Shown: in pieces, positions 32,264 to 44,458 of the stretch
Position numbering within the stretch: position 1 is the stretch's first letter
Layout: every line of letters begins with the position of its first letter
Made by a program: the position numbers and the translations under genes
NCBI GenBank assembly: GCA_963514095.1
Contig: OY741264.1
Span: forward strand, 17,358,827-17,422,826
Source: Eutrigla gurnardus
Lineage: Eukaryota > Chordata > Actinopteri > Perciformes > Triglidae
Direction of reading: 5' to 3'
Length of the DNA: 64,000 bases
The notes under the pieces: model-generated
What the model saw: the letters and a program-made list of their open reading frames with translations, nothing else
Told to the model about the DNA's origin: nothing
Database searches by the model: none

Positions 32264-33299
32264 ATTCTAGCAAAATAATGAGAAAGATGTATGGCAGTAT
32301 ATCTCATTTCTTACCATTTTGTACTGTTTGTACTTATTTCATGGTCTTGCCCCCTTTTCCCTTTTGTATTTTAATGGTCTTGTATAGGTGATTGGGAAAT
32401 ATTTAATTTGACCATGTTTACTTTTTGATGAATCCCCCTTTTTTCTTTTGTTTTTTCTTCTGAAGGATTGCAATGTTATATTGTATTGCTTGTGTTTTTT
32501 TCCTCTGAGCATTTTGTGGTTTGTTCAATAAAAAAAATAAATAATAATAAAAAAACATAATATCTTGCAGCCGTAGTATGAGCTGTTGGCGTCCAACATG
32601 CAATGCTTGCGGCACAATTAAATATACAGCATGACAACGTGCAACGTGTATCAAGATGAAGCAATGAACAAAGCAAAGGCTCGTGGATTTTCACATTATG
32701 TGCCAAATGATTAATCTCACACTTCGATCAAAGAAACAGCAAAAAGAATCCATTTTGGCATATTGAATATCGTGGTCATGAAAGGAAGTTTAAATGGGGG
32801 CACTCCAACAGACGGCTGCAGAAGTTCTGCCTTCAGAATGGTGGAGCACAAACAAATGGTAAGCCTTGATGATGCCTCGCAGTCGCTTAGTGCTGGATAC
32901 TGAGTTCATGCTGCTATAAAACGTCAGTAATGTTAGCAGGTAATAATGGATGATGAGAAAATAGTTTGTTCAGGAGCAGCCATGATGAAATTATGTTAAA
33001 TTGATACTTAAATAGTTGTGTTTTGTTTAATGCTTCAAAGACTTCAGAGAATGGTGTTGATTAGAAAAAAGGGGAAATACAAAACAATACATGTTGCATA
33101 AATGCATGAAAAAACTGAATGCATCAACCCTCCAGTTTTACGTTCATAACCAATAACCAGTAGATAAAAACAAATCTTCATAACAAACGATAATGTCCTT
33201 CGATCATTCAGGATCTTCATCGGCAGAAGATAAGGTATTGAGAATTTCGCATTGCGTGAGCAGTTTATTAATGCCGTACAGTATAGTGATCTTTAACAA
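32264..33299. other. unassigned AT-rich DNA
   Basis: No gene recognised. T-rich and A-rich runs around 32430-32560 account for the ORFs there. Confidence 0.4.
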
Positions 33300-33745
33300 T
33301 ATATGATTAGACACCCAACAAATCATTGTGAAGCAATTATTAATGTAAAGTCACTACAATCATTATCTATTAGTATATCTGTGATGCTATCAAGCATTCA
33401 TATGTTTGCACACCAGATACAGATGATGAATCCACTTAGATATGTCCTCATATCTCATTACAAACACATTATTAATGTATTATTATTAATAATTCATTAG
33501 GTGTTTATAACATATAAAAAACATATTTATGAACTGGTGTAACCATGTATTAATCACCATAACTACTGTTCTATGAATCATTGACTAACTGTTTAGAACC
33601 ATATATATTCATGATGAATTAAGTCTTTATAACACGTATGAAATGCTTCATTATCTGTTTATAACCACAAATTGATCTTTAATAATGTTTTTAACCATAT
33701 TAATATTGATTAAATGTTTAAAAATGAACTAATAACCACAAACAA
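33300..33745. repeat. degenerate AT-rich repeat region
   Basis: Loosely repeated TTAATAAT, TGTTTATAACCA and ATTAATG motifs recur with variable spacing, for example GTGTTTATAACAT, CTGTTTATAACCACA and GTTTTTAACCATATTAAT. It looks like a decayed tandem or dispersed repeat and has no coding content. Confidence 0.45.
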
Positions 33746-34248
33746 GTAATCCCATAAAATAACTTTGTGTGCGTGTGTGTGCAAAAAAACAAATGAATAG
33801 TAAATAAATAGAAAATAGTGATAGTGATGAGCCCTGTCAGACTTCTAATCAAAGGTTATGGTTACATATGGTGATATGGTGATATTTGACTTTATTCCCT
33901 GGGAGAAGCTGTAAGGAAATCCATTCTAAGCTACATGTTCTCAAGAAAGAAAAAGAAAGAGGCAGGTAAACAAGAGAGAGAGAGTGAGAGAAAACAACAA
34001 GCGAACATTTACCCGTGCGCTGTTGACAGCAGAGGGGGGGTGTTAAATACAGAGGGCACTGTTACCTCCTGCTCGCTCTAATAAATACCATTGTTTGTTT
34101 CCCTTTTACGCAATTAACCGATGTTTTGATCTGGGTGTTTTTACTTTCATCTGTCGTCAGTAATGAGACATGAACCCCTGATACACTCCATCTCTGAACT
34201 CCAGAGACCACTCCTGACAGAGAGAAATATCACACCAACCACACAGGG

Positions 34249-34271
34249 GAGAGAGAGAGAGAGAGAGAGAG
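34249..34271. repeat. (GA)n microsatellite
   Basis: About 11 GA units. Confidence 0.9.
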
Positions 34272-34697
34272 TCAGAAAGTGACAGAGAGAAAAAGAAAGA
34301 CTAAAGAGATAACATAGAGATGATAGGCCACCTCGGCGGGGGGGGGGTAAAACCTTGCTTCTATATAAAACAAGACAGCACTGTCATCTCTCCGTGGTGT
34401 ACGGCTGGCGTTATTAGAAATGTACAAAAAAACATGGCACCCTGTTGGTGTCAGTGGTATGATGTGTTTAATATGTATTGGAGTGCTTCGTGTGAACAGA
34501 AAGAGCTGAAATGTGAGTGGTTAGTTTCACTGGCAAGCTGAAGGTTGGAGGCCTGAAAGCAGGATTTAGTCTGAATGGAAAAAAATCTCTTTCATTTGCC
34601 TGTGCACAAATTTCAGAGTCTGAATAACCTGGAAAATGGATCTTAACATAATGCATAAATGCACATTTGATTTGATCACATTGTGAGATGTGTTTAA

Positions 34698-35634
34698 CCC
34701 TTAGGGACCCTTGGGGACATTTTTGTCCTTTTCATTTTTGTTTTTACGATCATTTTGGCTGTATTAATGTATGGCATACATTTATGCCAAGGGGTGTATT
34801 TTTGGGGGAATTTTTTTTTTATTATCAACCTTCTATACTATGTCTGTAATACACTGTGACCCTTAGAGACAAAAATGTCCTCATTTAAACCCATTAAGAC
34901 TGTCATTTTTTACCCCAGGGCCATTGCAGCATACAGTCATGCATTTTTTTTTTTTTTCTGTTATTCTGTTATTATACTTTGTGCAGTTTTTAATATTTTC
35001 CACCAGAAGCAATTTTCCTATTTTGGAAACAGAAAATTCCTCCTTTTTCCAAAGATTTACTGTCTGCTGTATTACAGATCATAGCAGGACAGTGGAATAC
35101 ATGTATGTAACTAAAAGTATGTGGGTGTGTAGATATGGATGTAAGAGAGTGGTGTTTATGAGTATTTGGAGAAATCTGTGATGCATTTTTATTTTTTATG
35201 CAGTTTTAGATTTGTAAACACAATATCCCACTGAAACCAGGAAAATTACAAAAAGAAATGTTAATATATAATGATTTTTGGGTCACAGTGTAAGTTTTTT
35301 TTTTTTTAATCTGACACTACACAAAAAATTAACAATGCATCAGAATCAATATTTTTGCTAATCATTGACATATCCCAGACTGTGATTGTGTGACCACTGT
35401 GACCAGTTTGCATTTAGTATATGGAAAATAATTCATGTTTTGTGTTGTGTTGTCAGTGGCATTATGTACAGAAACTGGCATGTTAAGGGTTAAGATTCTG
35501 AAAATGAATGAATATTTAATAGTTATGATCAGGACTGATGCTAATAAACAAAATTGACTAAAAAAAATGAATACACAGATATTTTTGTCATCTTAGTGTC
35601 ACAGTGTATAGTAATTTGAAAGGGTCCATAAGGG
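34698..35634. mobile_element. TTAA-flanked inverted-repeat element, piggyBac-like
   Basis: TTAA lies at both ends (34694-34697 and 35635-35638). The terminal inverted repeats are CCCTTAGGGACCCTT and, at the other end read inward, CCCTTATGGACCCTT: 14 of 15 positions match. The near-palindrome GGACATTTTTGTCC lies just inside the left end, and an inverted copy of that block (GACAAAAATGTCC) occurs about 150 bp further in. The 937-bp interior has no transposase, so this would be a non-autonomous element. TTAA duplication and CCC termini fit piggyBac, but the superfamily is inferred. Confidence 0.7.
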
Positions 35635-35689
35635 TTAATTGCATTCAGGTGTGAACTATTATTCTAATTGTTATGTAAAATGTCATAGA

Positions 35690-36150
35690 GCTGATTTTCA
35701 CATGTACAATCACATTCATGGTGTTTTATCACATTCATTGAATTATAAAATGGTGGTGAAGCTCATAATTGAGTTAATGAAAATTATCTATGGTTATTTA
35801 AGATGGATTTCAAAAACATGTATTTCACATACACATACCAGCACATTGTATAATCAATATGGACATGTTTCTGGACATTAAAGTTATGAATGTAAAATTT
35901 ACAATTTGTGAGAAATCTGAAAAGCAGGTGAAACATTCTGTATGTTGTCACATGACACATGCGATTCACATGATATGATACAAGACATATGTGACTGATC
36001 TGAACACTTTCATGTAGAACATACAGTTTATAGAATTTCATATGAAATGCATTCACATATTGGCAATTATGGTGTTTGTATAATGTGAGAAAGTGTTGAA
36101 AAAAGCATGATACAGGCAGATGTGATTTTCACATGTGAGATATCCAATAA
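35690..36150. repeat. degenerate CACATG/CATATG-rich repeat region
   Basis: Short motifs such as TTTCACATGTAC, TCACATTCATGG, TGTCACATGACACATG, TTCACATGATATG, TTCACATATTGG and TTTTCACATGTGAG recur over about 460 bp in both orientations. Monomer boundaries are blurred. This is probably an old satellite or interspersed repeat of a type I recognise from fish genomes. Confidence 0.4.
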
Positions 36151-36729
36151 AAAGAGACATTTCCTGTAATTTATGTGCATTAATTATTAGTATTTTCTGG
36201 TTCATATTGTCTGCCCACACTTGAAGCAAAACACAGCTGAGTGAGTGATACTACACAGACAGATGTCTGTTTGGATAAGCAACATCGTACAGTCTTGAAA
36301 CATAAGGAATACACCATACAGCATAAATTCTGTGGTGTTCAACAACACTGTTTACACTGTTCAACTAAATTGCAGCTGTAAAGAGGAGAAATTAGATAAT
36401 GCATAAACAAATAAATAGATCCTAATGCAGTGTAATACTTAGAATAAAGCTCAGCAAAACCATATTTAAATAACCTTCCTCATGGAAATCACTAGCAAAG
36501 AGTACAATTAGCATATTGTATATGAGTCAAAGTGTTTTGCATTGTGTGGAATATTTTTGCCACGGATGATGCGAATGAGTGAGAGCGAGGCGTTTCAAAA
36601 GTATGGAGTCATTAAATGCTATTATTAGACATTTTCCTTTTGAAATATCATGTTTACACAAATGGAAAAGGCTCCATCCATCAAGCACTAACAAGCAGAA
36701 AATAACACAAAGGAGAGAATGATAAATCA

Positions 36730-36960
36730 GCAGTGTGCTAATATATGTGTCCCGCTTATTCATCAGTGGGGGAACCCCAATTATCCAAAGCTTGCATGAA
36801 AAACCTCACTCATGTCTGTGCCCCATTAAAGCAGGCAGAGCGTGGCCGTGTGTGTATGCAAACAGAATCATTCATTCATGATTATTTAATGAAATTGCGT
36901 GTGTGTTTGGAGGGTCCAGTTCAGATGGTGGCTGGAGTTGTGTCCAGTTATATCCAATGA
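36730..36960. other. candidate conserved noncoding block
   Basis: High-complexity sequence without simple repeats. AT cores include ACCCCAATTATCCAAAGC and CATTCATGATTATTTAATGA. A long neutral-looking AT-rich stretch lies to its left and a microsatellite to its right. Enhancer-like by texture only. Confidence 0.25.
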
Positions 36961-37022
36961 CCTCCTCCTGCCCTGATAAAGTACCTCTGAGCTGTGCTGC
37001 AGGCAACCCTGCAATCTGACCC

Positions 37023-37038
37023 CTCTCTCTCTCTCTAA

Positions 37039-37070
<32 letters not shown>
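37023..37070. repeat. compound (CT)n(CA)n microsatellite
   Basis: Seven CT units, a short spacer and about 15 CA units. Confidence 0.93.
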
Positions 37071-38479
37071 CTACCAACACATTTTTCATAGACTCATAAC
37101 GGCATTTGAATGCCATTGAAGTTCCAAACTTCATCACACAGCAGCCGATTGACTGATTTGAGAGGCACATGATCTCCAGTCAAGGGGATTTCACTTCTTT
37201 CATTTACATTATTATTTTTTCTCCCAATTACTTACATCGCGCAGGGATGAATTGCTGCTGCTCAGAGCAAAGTGCAGGTGCGGCGCTGCATACATTCTAG
37301 CACGCAGAGTTTAACTGGCTTGAACTTGGGTGCAGCCCGTAACAATGGACCTCGAATGGAAACAGGAGATCAGACAGCTAGAAAGAAACCACTTTGACAG
37401 AACCAGAACGTTCCTCCCTTTAATCCATTTATAAAGTTAAGTGATCTGGCCAGGGCTCCATCAACGCTTAAATGCATGGGCAAACAATCCTGAATTTAAA
37501 GGTTCTTTAGAGAACTGCTACTTCAAGGAATACTTCAACCGAATTAATGAACAATTATTAAAAATAAATAGATCCTCACCTGGTGTTACCTTGAAATCTA
37601 GAAGACAACTGTTCTTGCATGCCTGAGAATTCAAATAGTCTCGACGTATGGAAGTAAACGGGGACCCCGTTTTACAACAGCAACAGTATCTATTCATAAG
37701 CTCATCCTGAACTCTTGCAGTGTAATCAAAGTCTCATGTATCCAACTGCATGCCCATCCCAAACACATGCATCTTCACATGGCAAACTTTTACATTAACA
37801 GTGAGAGTGGTGTTTATGAAAAATATGCAGATGTTATTAGAATATTATAGTTATAGTGACTTTTATCCTTGGCCTGTTTGGATTCACATCGAGGCTCAGT
37901 GAGATAATTGACTCCTACCAATGCTACTTCATAAAATATAGTCACAGCCATAATGAATGCAAAGTGATCTGATGTATTCGAGCAACAAAAGAGCATCCTG
38001 GTGGAATTTCCATACGTGTCCCTATTGTACCATGAACTTTGTATTATGTTGTTTACTGATACTGCTCTTCCCACATAATGAAATTCAAGAATAATGGATG
38101 ATCGATCCCGAGCCGTGGTATTCAAAGGCAAGGAAGAAAACCATTGAGAGAGTGATGAGTTCACACATTTTCAATGGGGGATCTTAACATCTTAAATTTC
38201 AGAGCCAGTTTGGCCAGCAGACTGGATCCAGTATCAGCGCGTCCTATTTGGAACCCGGCTAAAAGCTGTTTGAGCTCTCTTTGTAAAAAGAGCCAATTGA
38301 TTGAAACGGGATGACACTTGGATGTTGGATGCAAATCCATCTTCACACAAGGTTAGAGCCTCTGCTGATGTGAGGGACAAAAGTACAGGAGAACGTGTTT
38401 TGTATGAACCTCTAGTTGTATCCAACAGCAGTCAAAACTATTTAAAATGCTAAAGGTATGTTTTTTTCCCCCGCGCTTT
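37071..38479. other. unassigned DNA
   Basis: No gene recognised. The longest ORF is 116 codons (37814-38164, minus). It has no recognisable domain and ordinary AT-rich composition. Confidence 0.4.
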
Positions 38480-39040
38480 CACCAGCATGGCACCATGATT
38501 GATGGTGCATCAAGCTATGACATCCCTCACAGAAATGGCTAATAAATCTGCCCAAACACTTTTGCTGTGCATTGGAATTGGCAGCAACTGAATGCCTCAC
38601 TAACAACACGTCTCACTTATGGCTTCTCTCTCAGCGTCTTCGATTAAGAAAATAATATGAGCCGAGAACAGATTGTGTGTATTTTTCATGCCTTAGTTCC
38701 ATGACAGTTTTAATCATAAGTACATGTTCACCTCCTGCTTTTTTTCACATTACAAGGCATCGTGAGTGGTGGCTGCCGCATAGCAGCAGCAGCAGCAGCA
38801 GTAGCAGCAGCAGCAGCCTTGTATGGTAACAGATGAAGCAAAATGAAGGTGACTGGTAATGGTTATTGTTTTGTCCCTCTCTGCCATTTAATCTCCTTTC
38901 AGAGAGCTTCATTAGGTGCTGGAAGAGCAAACGGCTTGTAGATAAAACTTGATCTGTAAGCCAGGGACACTCGGGACAAGCCAATATGCATTCACCTGCT
39001 GGCTCACTTCTACGTCGTATGAGCACTCGGTTACAGATCA
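38480..39040. other. candidate conserved noncoding (enhancer-like) block
   Basis: High-complexity sequence with a TGATTGATGG site (about 38497-38506) of the PBX/HOX type and several other AT cores, such as GGCTAATAAATC, TCGATTAAGAAAAT and CATTTAATC. It is interrupted by a CAG-type trinucleotide repeat. Composition differs from flanks and no frame is open across it. Regulatory function is an inference. Confidence 0.3.
38782..38817. repeat. (AGC)n trinucleotide repeat
   Basis: Twelve AGC-type units with one AGT interruption. It encodes poly-Leu on the minus strand, which is not taken as real protein. Confidence 0.93.
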
Positions 39041-39269
39041 CAGGGTTCTTACTCCATTTTATTTTAGTGTATGCCCCCCCATCCCCCCAAACTCATTGCA
39101 AGGTGAGACAATCCATCAGTATACATTCATTATGACATAATGTGATTAATATAGAAAGACTAAAAGTTGCTACCCTAACACAGGGCTGCTTTTATCTAGA
39201 TGCGAAAATTAGGATGCCAAAAAGTTTATAATGAGAATGATACAATACTGATACTTCTGCTAGAGGAAA
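39041..39269. other. unassigned DNA
   Basis: Nothing recognised. Confidence 0.4.
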
Positions 39270-39880
39270 AAAGGTAGGGCACCATCAAAATTCAGTAGGA
39301 TTCATCCTGTGGGGAACATGAATCTGTGTGTGCAAGTCCATCGCAATCCATTCTTTAGCTGTCATTTCCACCTGAACCACAAATGTCAACCTTGTGGCGG
39401 CGCTAGAGGAATTATCATAAGATCACACAAGTAGTTACAATACATCTTCTGGCAACCATGAATGTGTACAAAATGTGCAAATCCATCGAGGAGGTCTTCT
39501 CTTTCAACAATCAGAGGATGATTTTAGGATTTGCCTTTCATGGTGACAATGAATATCTGTAGTGAACACTACACACAGACACACAATAATTACATCACTT
39601 TTCAACATGTTTCACTCTGAACTATTACTCAGTAGGAAAGAATGGGGGCTAGATGAAACGTAGGGGATCAAATGTACTCAGATTTAACCTTTGGAGACCA
39701 TGCATATCTGATTTCGTACCAAATCATGTAGAATATGTTGATACATTTTGAGTGAAAACTTTGACGTGTTGCTAAACTGCAGGGATCACCAAAGCCATTA
39801 GAATTCATTTTTTGGGCACCACAAAGCTATCAAATAATAGATGTCATGGCAATGCATCCAATAGTTGTTGCTGATTCAAT
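39270..39880 (+). repeat. dispersed repeat (CCATCCAATAGT family), at least two degraded units
   Basis: Repeated elements include CACCATCAAAATTCAGTAGG followed by TTCATCCTGTGGGGAACATGAAT, AAATGTCAACCTTGTGGCGG with CGCTAGAGGAA, CATGAATGTGTACAAAATG, and later CACCAAAGCCATTAGAATTC and GCATCCAATAGTTGTTG. The same order recurs in shifted copies, so at least two units follow in tandem. No ORF. It matches an old interspersed repeat type common in fish. Confidence 0.6.
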
Positions 39881-41073
39881 GTGGACTCATACCAACCAGA
39901 CTCAAGCCCAAACCTGGACGGGAAGCCCAGTTGGCTTCTTTAAATCCAATCTCTCCTCGTATCAAAGCCGGGAACGGCACTCAGAATGTAAATGAAACAT
40001 GCCAATCTCCCCATCCCACTTTTAAAAGTACCAACCGCAGCGATACGAGGAAGGGAGAAAGTACTTTGGTCGTGATTTGTTTCATGTGAGGCACTGGGGA
40101 AGTGTGGAAATGTTCAGTTGTTATTAGGAAGGACACAGAGGAGGTGGAGGAGGAGGAAGGGGAGGCGGAGATGGCTGCGGCTGCGGCTATGGGGATGGCG
40201 TGAGCATATCAGGCTGAGCAGATTGTGTGGTCTGAGTGGCTATTAAAAGTGACAGGATGGAGGCCTTGGAGTTGGTGAGCCGCCTGATTACACCTCTCCT
40301 CCCCGGTCCCCCTATTGACTGTGGTTAGGATGTAGCTTTCCATTTCCTGCCGAAATAAATTAAAAGTCAGAAGTAATTTGCCTGATGGGTGGATGCAGGT
40401 GTTTTCTCTTCTCTCTCTCTCTCTCTTTTTTGTGCTTCAAAGTTTCTGAATAAAAATTCTCCTAGCCTGGAAATCAATTGAACCCGTGGCTCTTTGATAA
40501 GGGAAGGGCTTATTTTCAGCCTGTGACAGTTTTGTGGCAGGGAGGCAAAAAAAGGTAGGGATTTGATTAAAGGGGAGATAGTGAGAGATTGAGGTCTTGT
40601 TCTTGCCATGGGAAAGATCAAGGCACGTAATCATGTCTGCTACAATGCTGGCTCTACAGCGCCATGCTCTCACTCCCTCATTCTCTCTCTCTCTCTGACA
40701 CACACACTTTTCCTATTCCCTCATACACACATGCACAACCACGCATACATACTGACATTTCCTCATGTGCGCTTTGTCCCGACATCTGATAAGGAATGAA
40801 TGAAGGGAACTGCTTTATTTTCCCTTCCGTTCTGTCCAAGGTCCCAGTTGAACGCGCTCACATCGCTGCTTACTGCGCTCTCTCTCTCAGAGACTCGTCT
40901 CTATACCTGTCAGACAAGTGGCGGACACGCAGCGCCTACACAACCTCTCCAGCAATATCCTGTTGCCACTCACTAAACTCACTTTTACAACCCTCTAAAG
41001 TATTCAACTCCACCTACGCGCAGAGAATTTTGGTCGTTTTGGATAGATTCCTTGAGAGTGCCAAAGTAAGGGC
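39881..41073. other. unassigned DNA, purine-rich and CT-rich patches
   Basis: GGAGGTGGAGGAGG-type purine tracts (40137-40190) and CT-rich runs (40410-40430, 40685-40697). No gene recognised. Confidence 0.4.
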
Positions 41074-41148
41074 GTGAGCACTCCCAGAGCTGTTAAACTG
41101 GTGAACTGCAAAGCTTTCAACAGCGAGCTGCATGACAGTGACGGATGT

Positions 41149-41904
41149 ATGTGGGTAGACTACTGCCATCGGGATAAATATTGCATGATGCTATACTTGG
41201 GTAAACAAAGCAACAAAATATCGGGAGATGCATCAAAAAGGCGAGCGCTGCTGCGGAGGCTTTTTGACTGGGATGAGTGTAATTACTCGACAGATGAGAC
41301 AATGACGATCCTAAAAGTAGGTCATCCCTTTGAGGGATCCCTTGCGCCACTTCTGTCCGCCAAAGCCTCAAAAGCGCACGCCGCTCTCCCGCCTGTTGCT
41401 TGGACGCGCGTTGATGTTGAGAGCAAGGTGAGGCTCCTTGAACATCAAACGTGGCTTTCATGTTTCTTTTATTGTGAATGGCAGCGTTTGTACAACACCC
41501 GGAATCTGAGGCCTGCCCCTGTTTACAGCTCAGGGTGGGGGCTCCCTCGTGACCGACCCAGCCAATCCCCCCCCCCATCTGACTCCCACCTTCCCCCCAT
41601 GCTGCTCCGGGAGACCAAAGCGGGCCCCATCCAGAGAGACCGCAGGCTTCTGGCGTGGGCGGGGGAGAGAGAGGGTCGAGGCAGGCGGGTTCCCTCTTGG
41701 CCTTTGGAGTGGCACAAATCAAATTCACATCAGGTGCAGCAGGTGATCAAGAAGCAGATGAGTCGGTGTCGGGCCGCGTTTAGACGCTTGGCTTTACGGC
41801 TTCAAATGACACACAGCCGCAAATCAGCCCAACACACACACAGACACACATCCTCTCACACACATGCACACACAAACAACATCACATACAGCTCTCTCTG
41901 GTGA
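41149..41904 (+). other. unassigned 251-codon ORF
   Basis: The longest ORF in the window outside the transposases and simple-sequence arrays: ATG at 41149, open upstream to a GTG at 41074. The predicted protein starts MWVDYCHRDKYCMMLYLGKQ and is Cys/Trp-rich at first. It becomes basic and proline-rich and ends in a His/Thr tract encoded by a CA repeat (from about 41831). A 203-codon ORF runs antisense through the same DNA. No domain, splice pattern or promoter was recognised. The region is GC-richer than its flanks, which alone favours long chance ORFs. It could be regulatory DNA or, less likely, a real gene. Confidence 0.15.
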
Positions 41905-43658
41905 GCCCATCTGGGAATGAATAGAGGCCTCTCTTGAAGTGCTTCCCAGTCGAGGTGACTACATAAATAGATGGAGGGAGGAGGAGGAGGAGGGGGAGGG
42001 GGGACTTCAGAAGATGGAGGAGAGAACGCATTTGGGCACTTTCACCTTCGTTAATTTTAGATGTTGTTTATTCCCCCTCCTTTAAGCTTTCCCAGAAGAG
42101 AGCTTATTGCCTCAGTACATATTTCCATTTTTCACTAGTGGCTGCAGCAGGATAATTTCATCCGACTGTGATTCTGTGATTTTGCTCACTTGGAAAACAC
42201 ACACAAAAAAAGGCTTTCTGTAGTGAGACACTCAAATATAAACGTGCTTGTGTAAAGCTACCCTGAGACATCTGCATACTTGTCGATTTTAAGAAGACAA
42301 AGAAAGGATGGCCATGTAAAACTATAGGGAAAGTTTGGCACAAACTCTGTCTTTGTGTTGTAGACTCCATGAGTGGGATTATGCAAGTATGACATGCCTT
42401 TCTTTTGTCCACAATACACCAAGACAATACTATTACTACAACTAATAATAATAACAACAACAACAACAACAACAGGAAGAGCTACTTTTCGTTTAGGTTT
42501 AGGAAAATTGCGTGGTTGATGTTACTGACAAATGACTATCTGTCACGTGACTATGGACACCAATGATGCATGTTACCATGACGACTGACGTGGACAAAAC
42601 CTGGACAAAAGCGTCGGTCCTAACCCCAACCCCAGGTGCTGCGTTGTCTGACACCCTGGCAGTGAGGATGGGATGCTTTACCAGGACAATGTAGTTTCTG
42701 TCGATTCAGTTACACACATCATCCAGCAGCCGGGTGTTGAGTGAGCTGTTTTAGGAATATCTGACGCGTTTAAAGAAACTGACTTGTTCAGCAGGAGTCA
42801 GTGGATTTGTGGCTGAGTGCAACAGACCAGGGACGATGGAGAGATGTTCTTCCTCTGATCCAGATTGTTTTAAAAAGGCTTCATGTTGATCAATAATGGC
42901 AACAATATGTCTCTTTGATTTGGCTGTGCAACACTACTGGAAAGTAGAAAGGGTTTTATTTCTGTGGCTGAATTGAACCAAGTTGAAGAAAAATCATATT
43001 CCTGGTTTTATTTGATTCACCTAATGCCATCCAGATGGGTGAAGCTTTCCCTGACTTTACCTTCTTCATTTTTTTCTTTTTTGCACAGGGACTCCACATT
43101 TGCATTTTAAATCGTTGTGCTCATTGCACCAGATTTCACATCACCAGAGCGAGACAGAAGAGGAAGAGAGACAGGTAGGTGAGACAGACAGGGAGGAGAG
43201 AGAAAGAGCGAGAGCAGCGTCTCTCTTTCTCTCTCTCTCACCCCCCTCCCCCCACACACACTTCAGGAGGAGCTGTCAGCCGGTGCCGTCAGAGTGGCTA
43301 TAAACAAAAAGTGTTTTCTCCCTTAACAAGCTCAACAGGACCTTCAGTGCGGAGACACAGAAATGCTTACTCTCCAGGGGTGACAGCCACTGTCTGCCAT
43401 CAATCAGTCAGACTCACTGTGCTTCCCGCAGACAATGCCTCAACAAGGGCACCGCTAATATTCATCACAGGGGGAAGGAAAACTAAACAACAGGCATGAT
43501 GAAATATACACATCAGTGCTGCAAGTCATTTGATCTTAATGTGTTGCGCGATGCGATAGGGTAAGTTATTCAGTGTGAAGAAAAAACAAAATGTGACATC
43601 TAAAAAAAAAGTCACATATTGCATGTTATAATCACAAACGGCGACGTAAACGGCGTGG
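41905..43658. other. unassigned DNA
   Basis: Holds GGA-rich runs at 41970-42003, an AAT/AAC trinucleotide run at 42444-42474 and a GA/CT-rich patch at 43150-43262. No gene recognised. Confidence 0.4.
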
Positions 43659-44458
43659 CACCTTCACACGTGTACCTTCACACACCTTTCCACATGCACC
43701 TTTACACACCTTCACACATGCACCTTTCCACATGCACCTTCACACACCTTTACACATGCACCTTTACACATACACCTTCACACGCACCTTTACACACCTT
43801 TACACATGCACCTTTACACATGCACCGTTACACACCTTCACACATGCACCTTCACACACCTTTACACATGCACCTTCACACACGCACCTTTACACACCTT
43901 TACACATGCACCTTAACACACCTTCACACGCACACCTTTACACATGCACCTTCACACATGCACCTTTATGCACCTTCACACATGAAACTTCACACGTGCA
44001 CCTTTACACATGCACCTTTATGCATCTTTACACATGCAATTTTACACATGCACCTTCACACACCTTTACACATACACCTTCACACACGCACCTTTACACA
44101 TGCACCTTTACACACCTTTACACATACACCTTTATGCATCTTTACACATGCAACTTTACACATGCACCTTCACACACCTTTACACATATACCTTCACACA
44201 TGCACCTTTACACACCTTCACACACGCACCTTTACACACCTTTACACATGCACCTTTATGCACCTTCACACATTCATCTTCACACATGCACCTTTACGCA
44301 CCTTCACACATGCACCTTTACACACCTTCACACAGGCACCTTTACACACCTTCACACATGCACCTTTACACACCTTCACACATGCACCTTTATGCACCTT
44401 CACACATGCATCTTCACACACCTTTACACATGCACTTTCACACATGCACCTTTACACA
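43659..44458. repeat. 800-bp satellite-like array of 10- and 14-bp monomers
   Basis: Two monomers alternate irregularly: a 14-mer TTTACACATGCACC and a 10-mer TTYACACACC, which equals the 14-mer without the ATGC segment. Variants include TTTATGCACC and TTTACACATACACC. Over most of the array the plus strand has G only in ATGC, CACG or TATGC contexts. All three forward frames stay open because no stop can be formed, giving meaningless His/Thr/Leu-rich ORFs of up to 288 codons. Alternating pyrimidine-purine CACA tracts could adopt Z-form. Confidence 0.95.
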
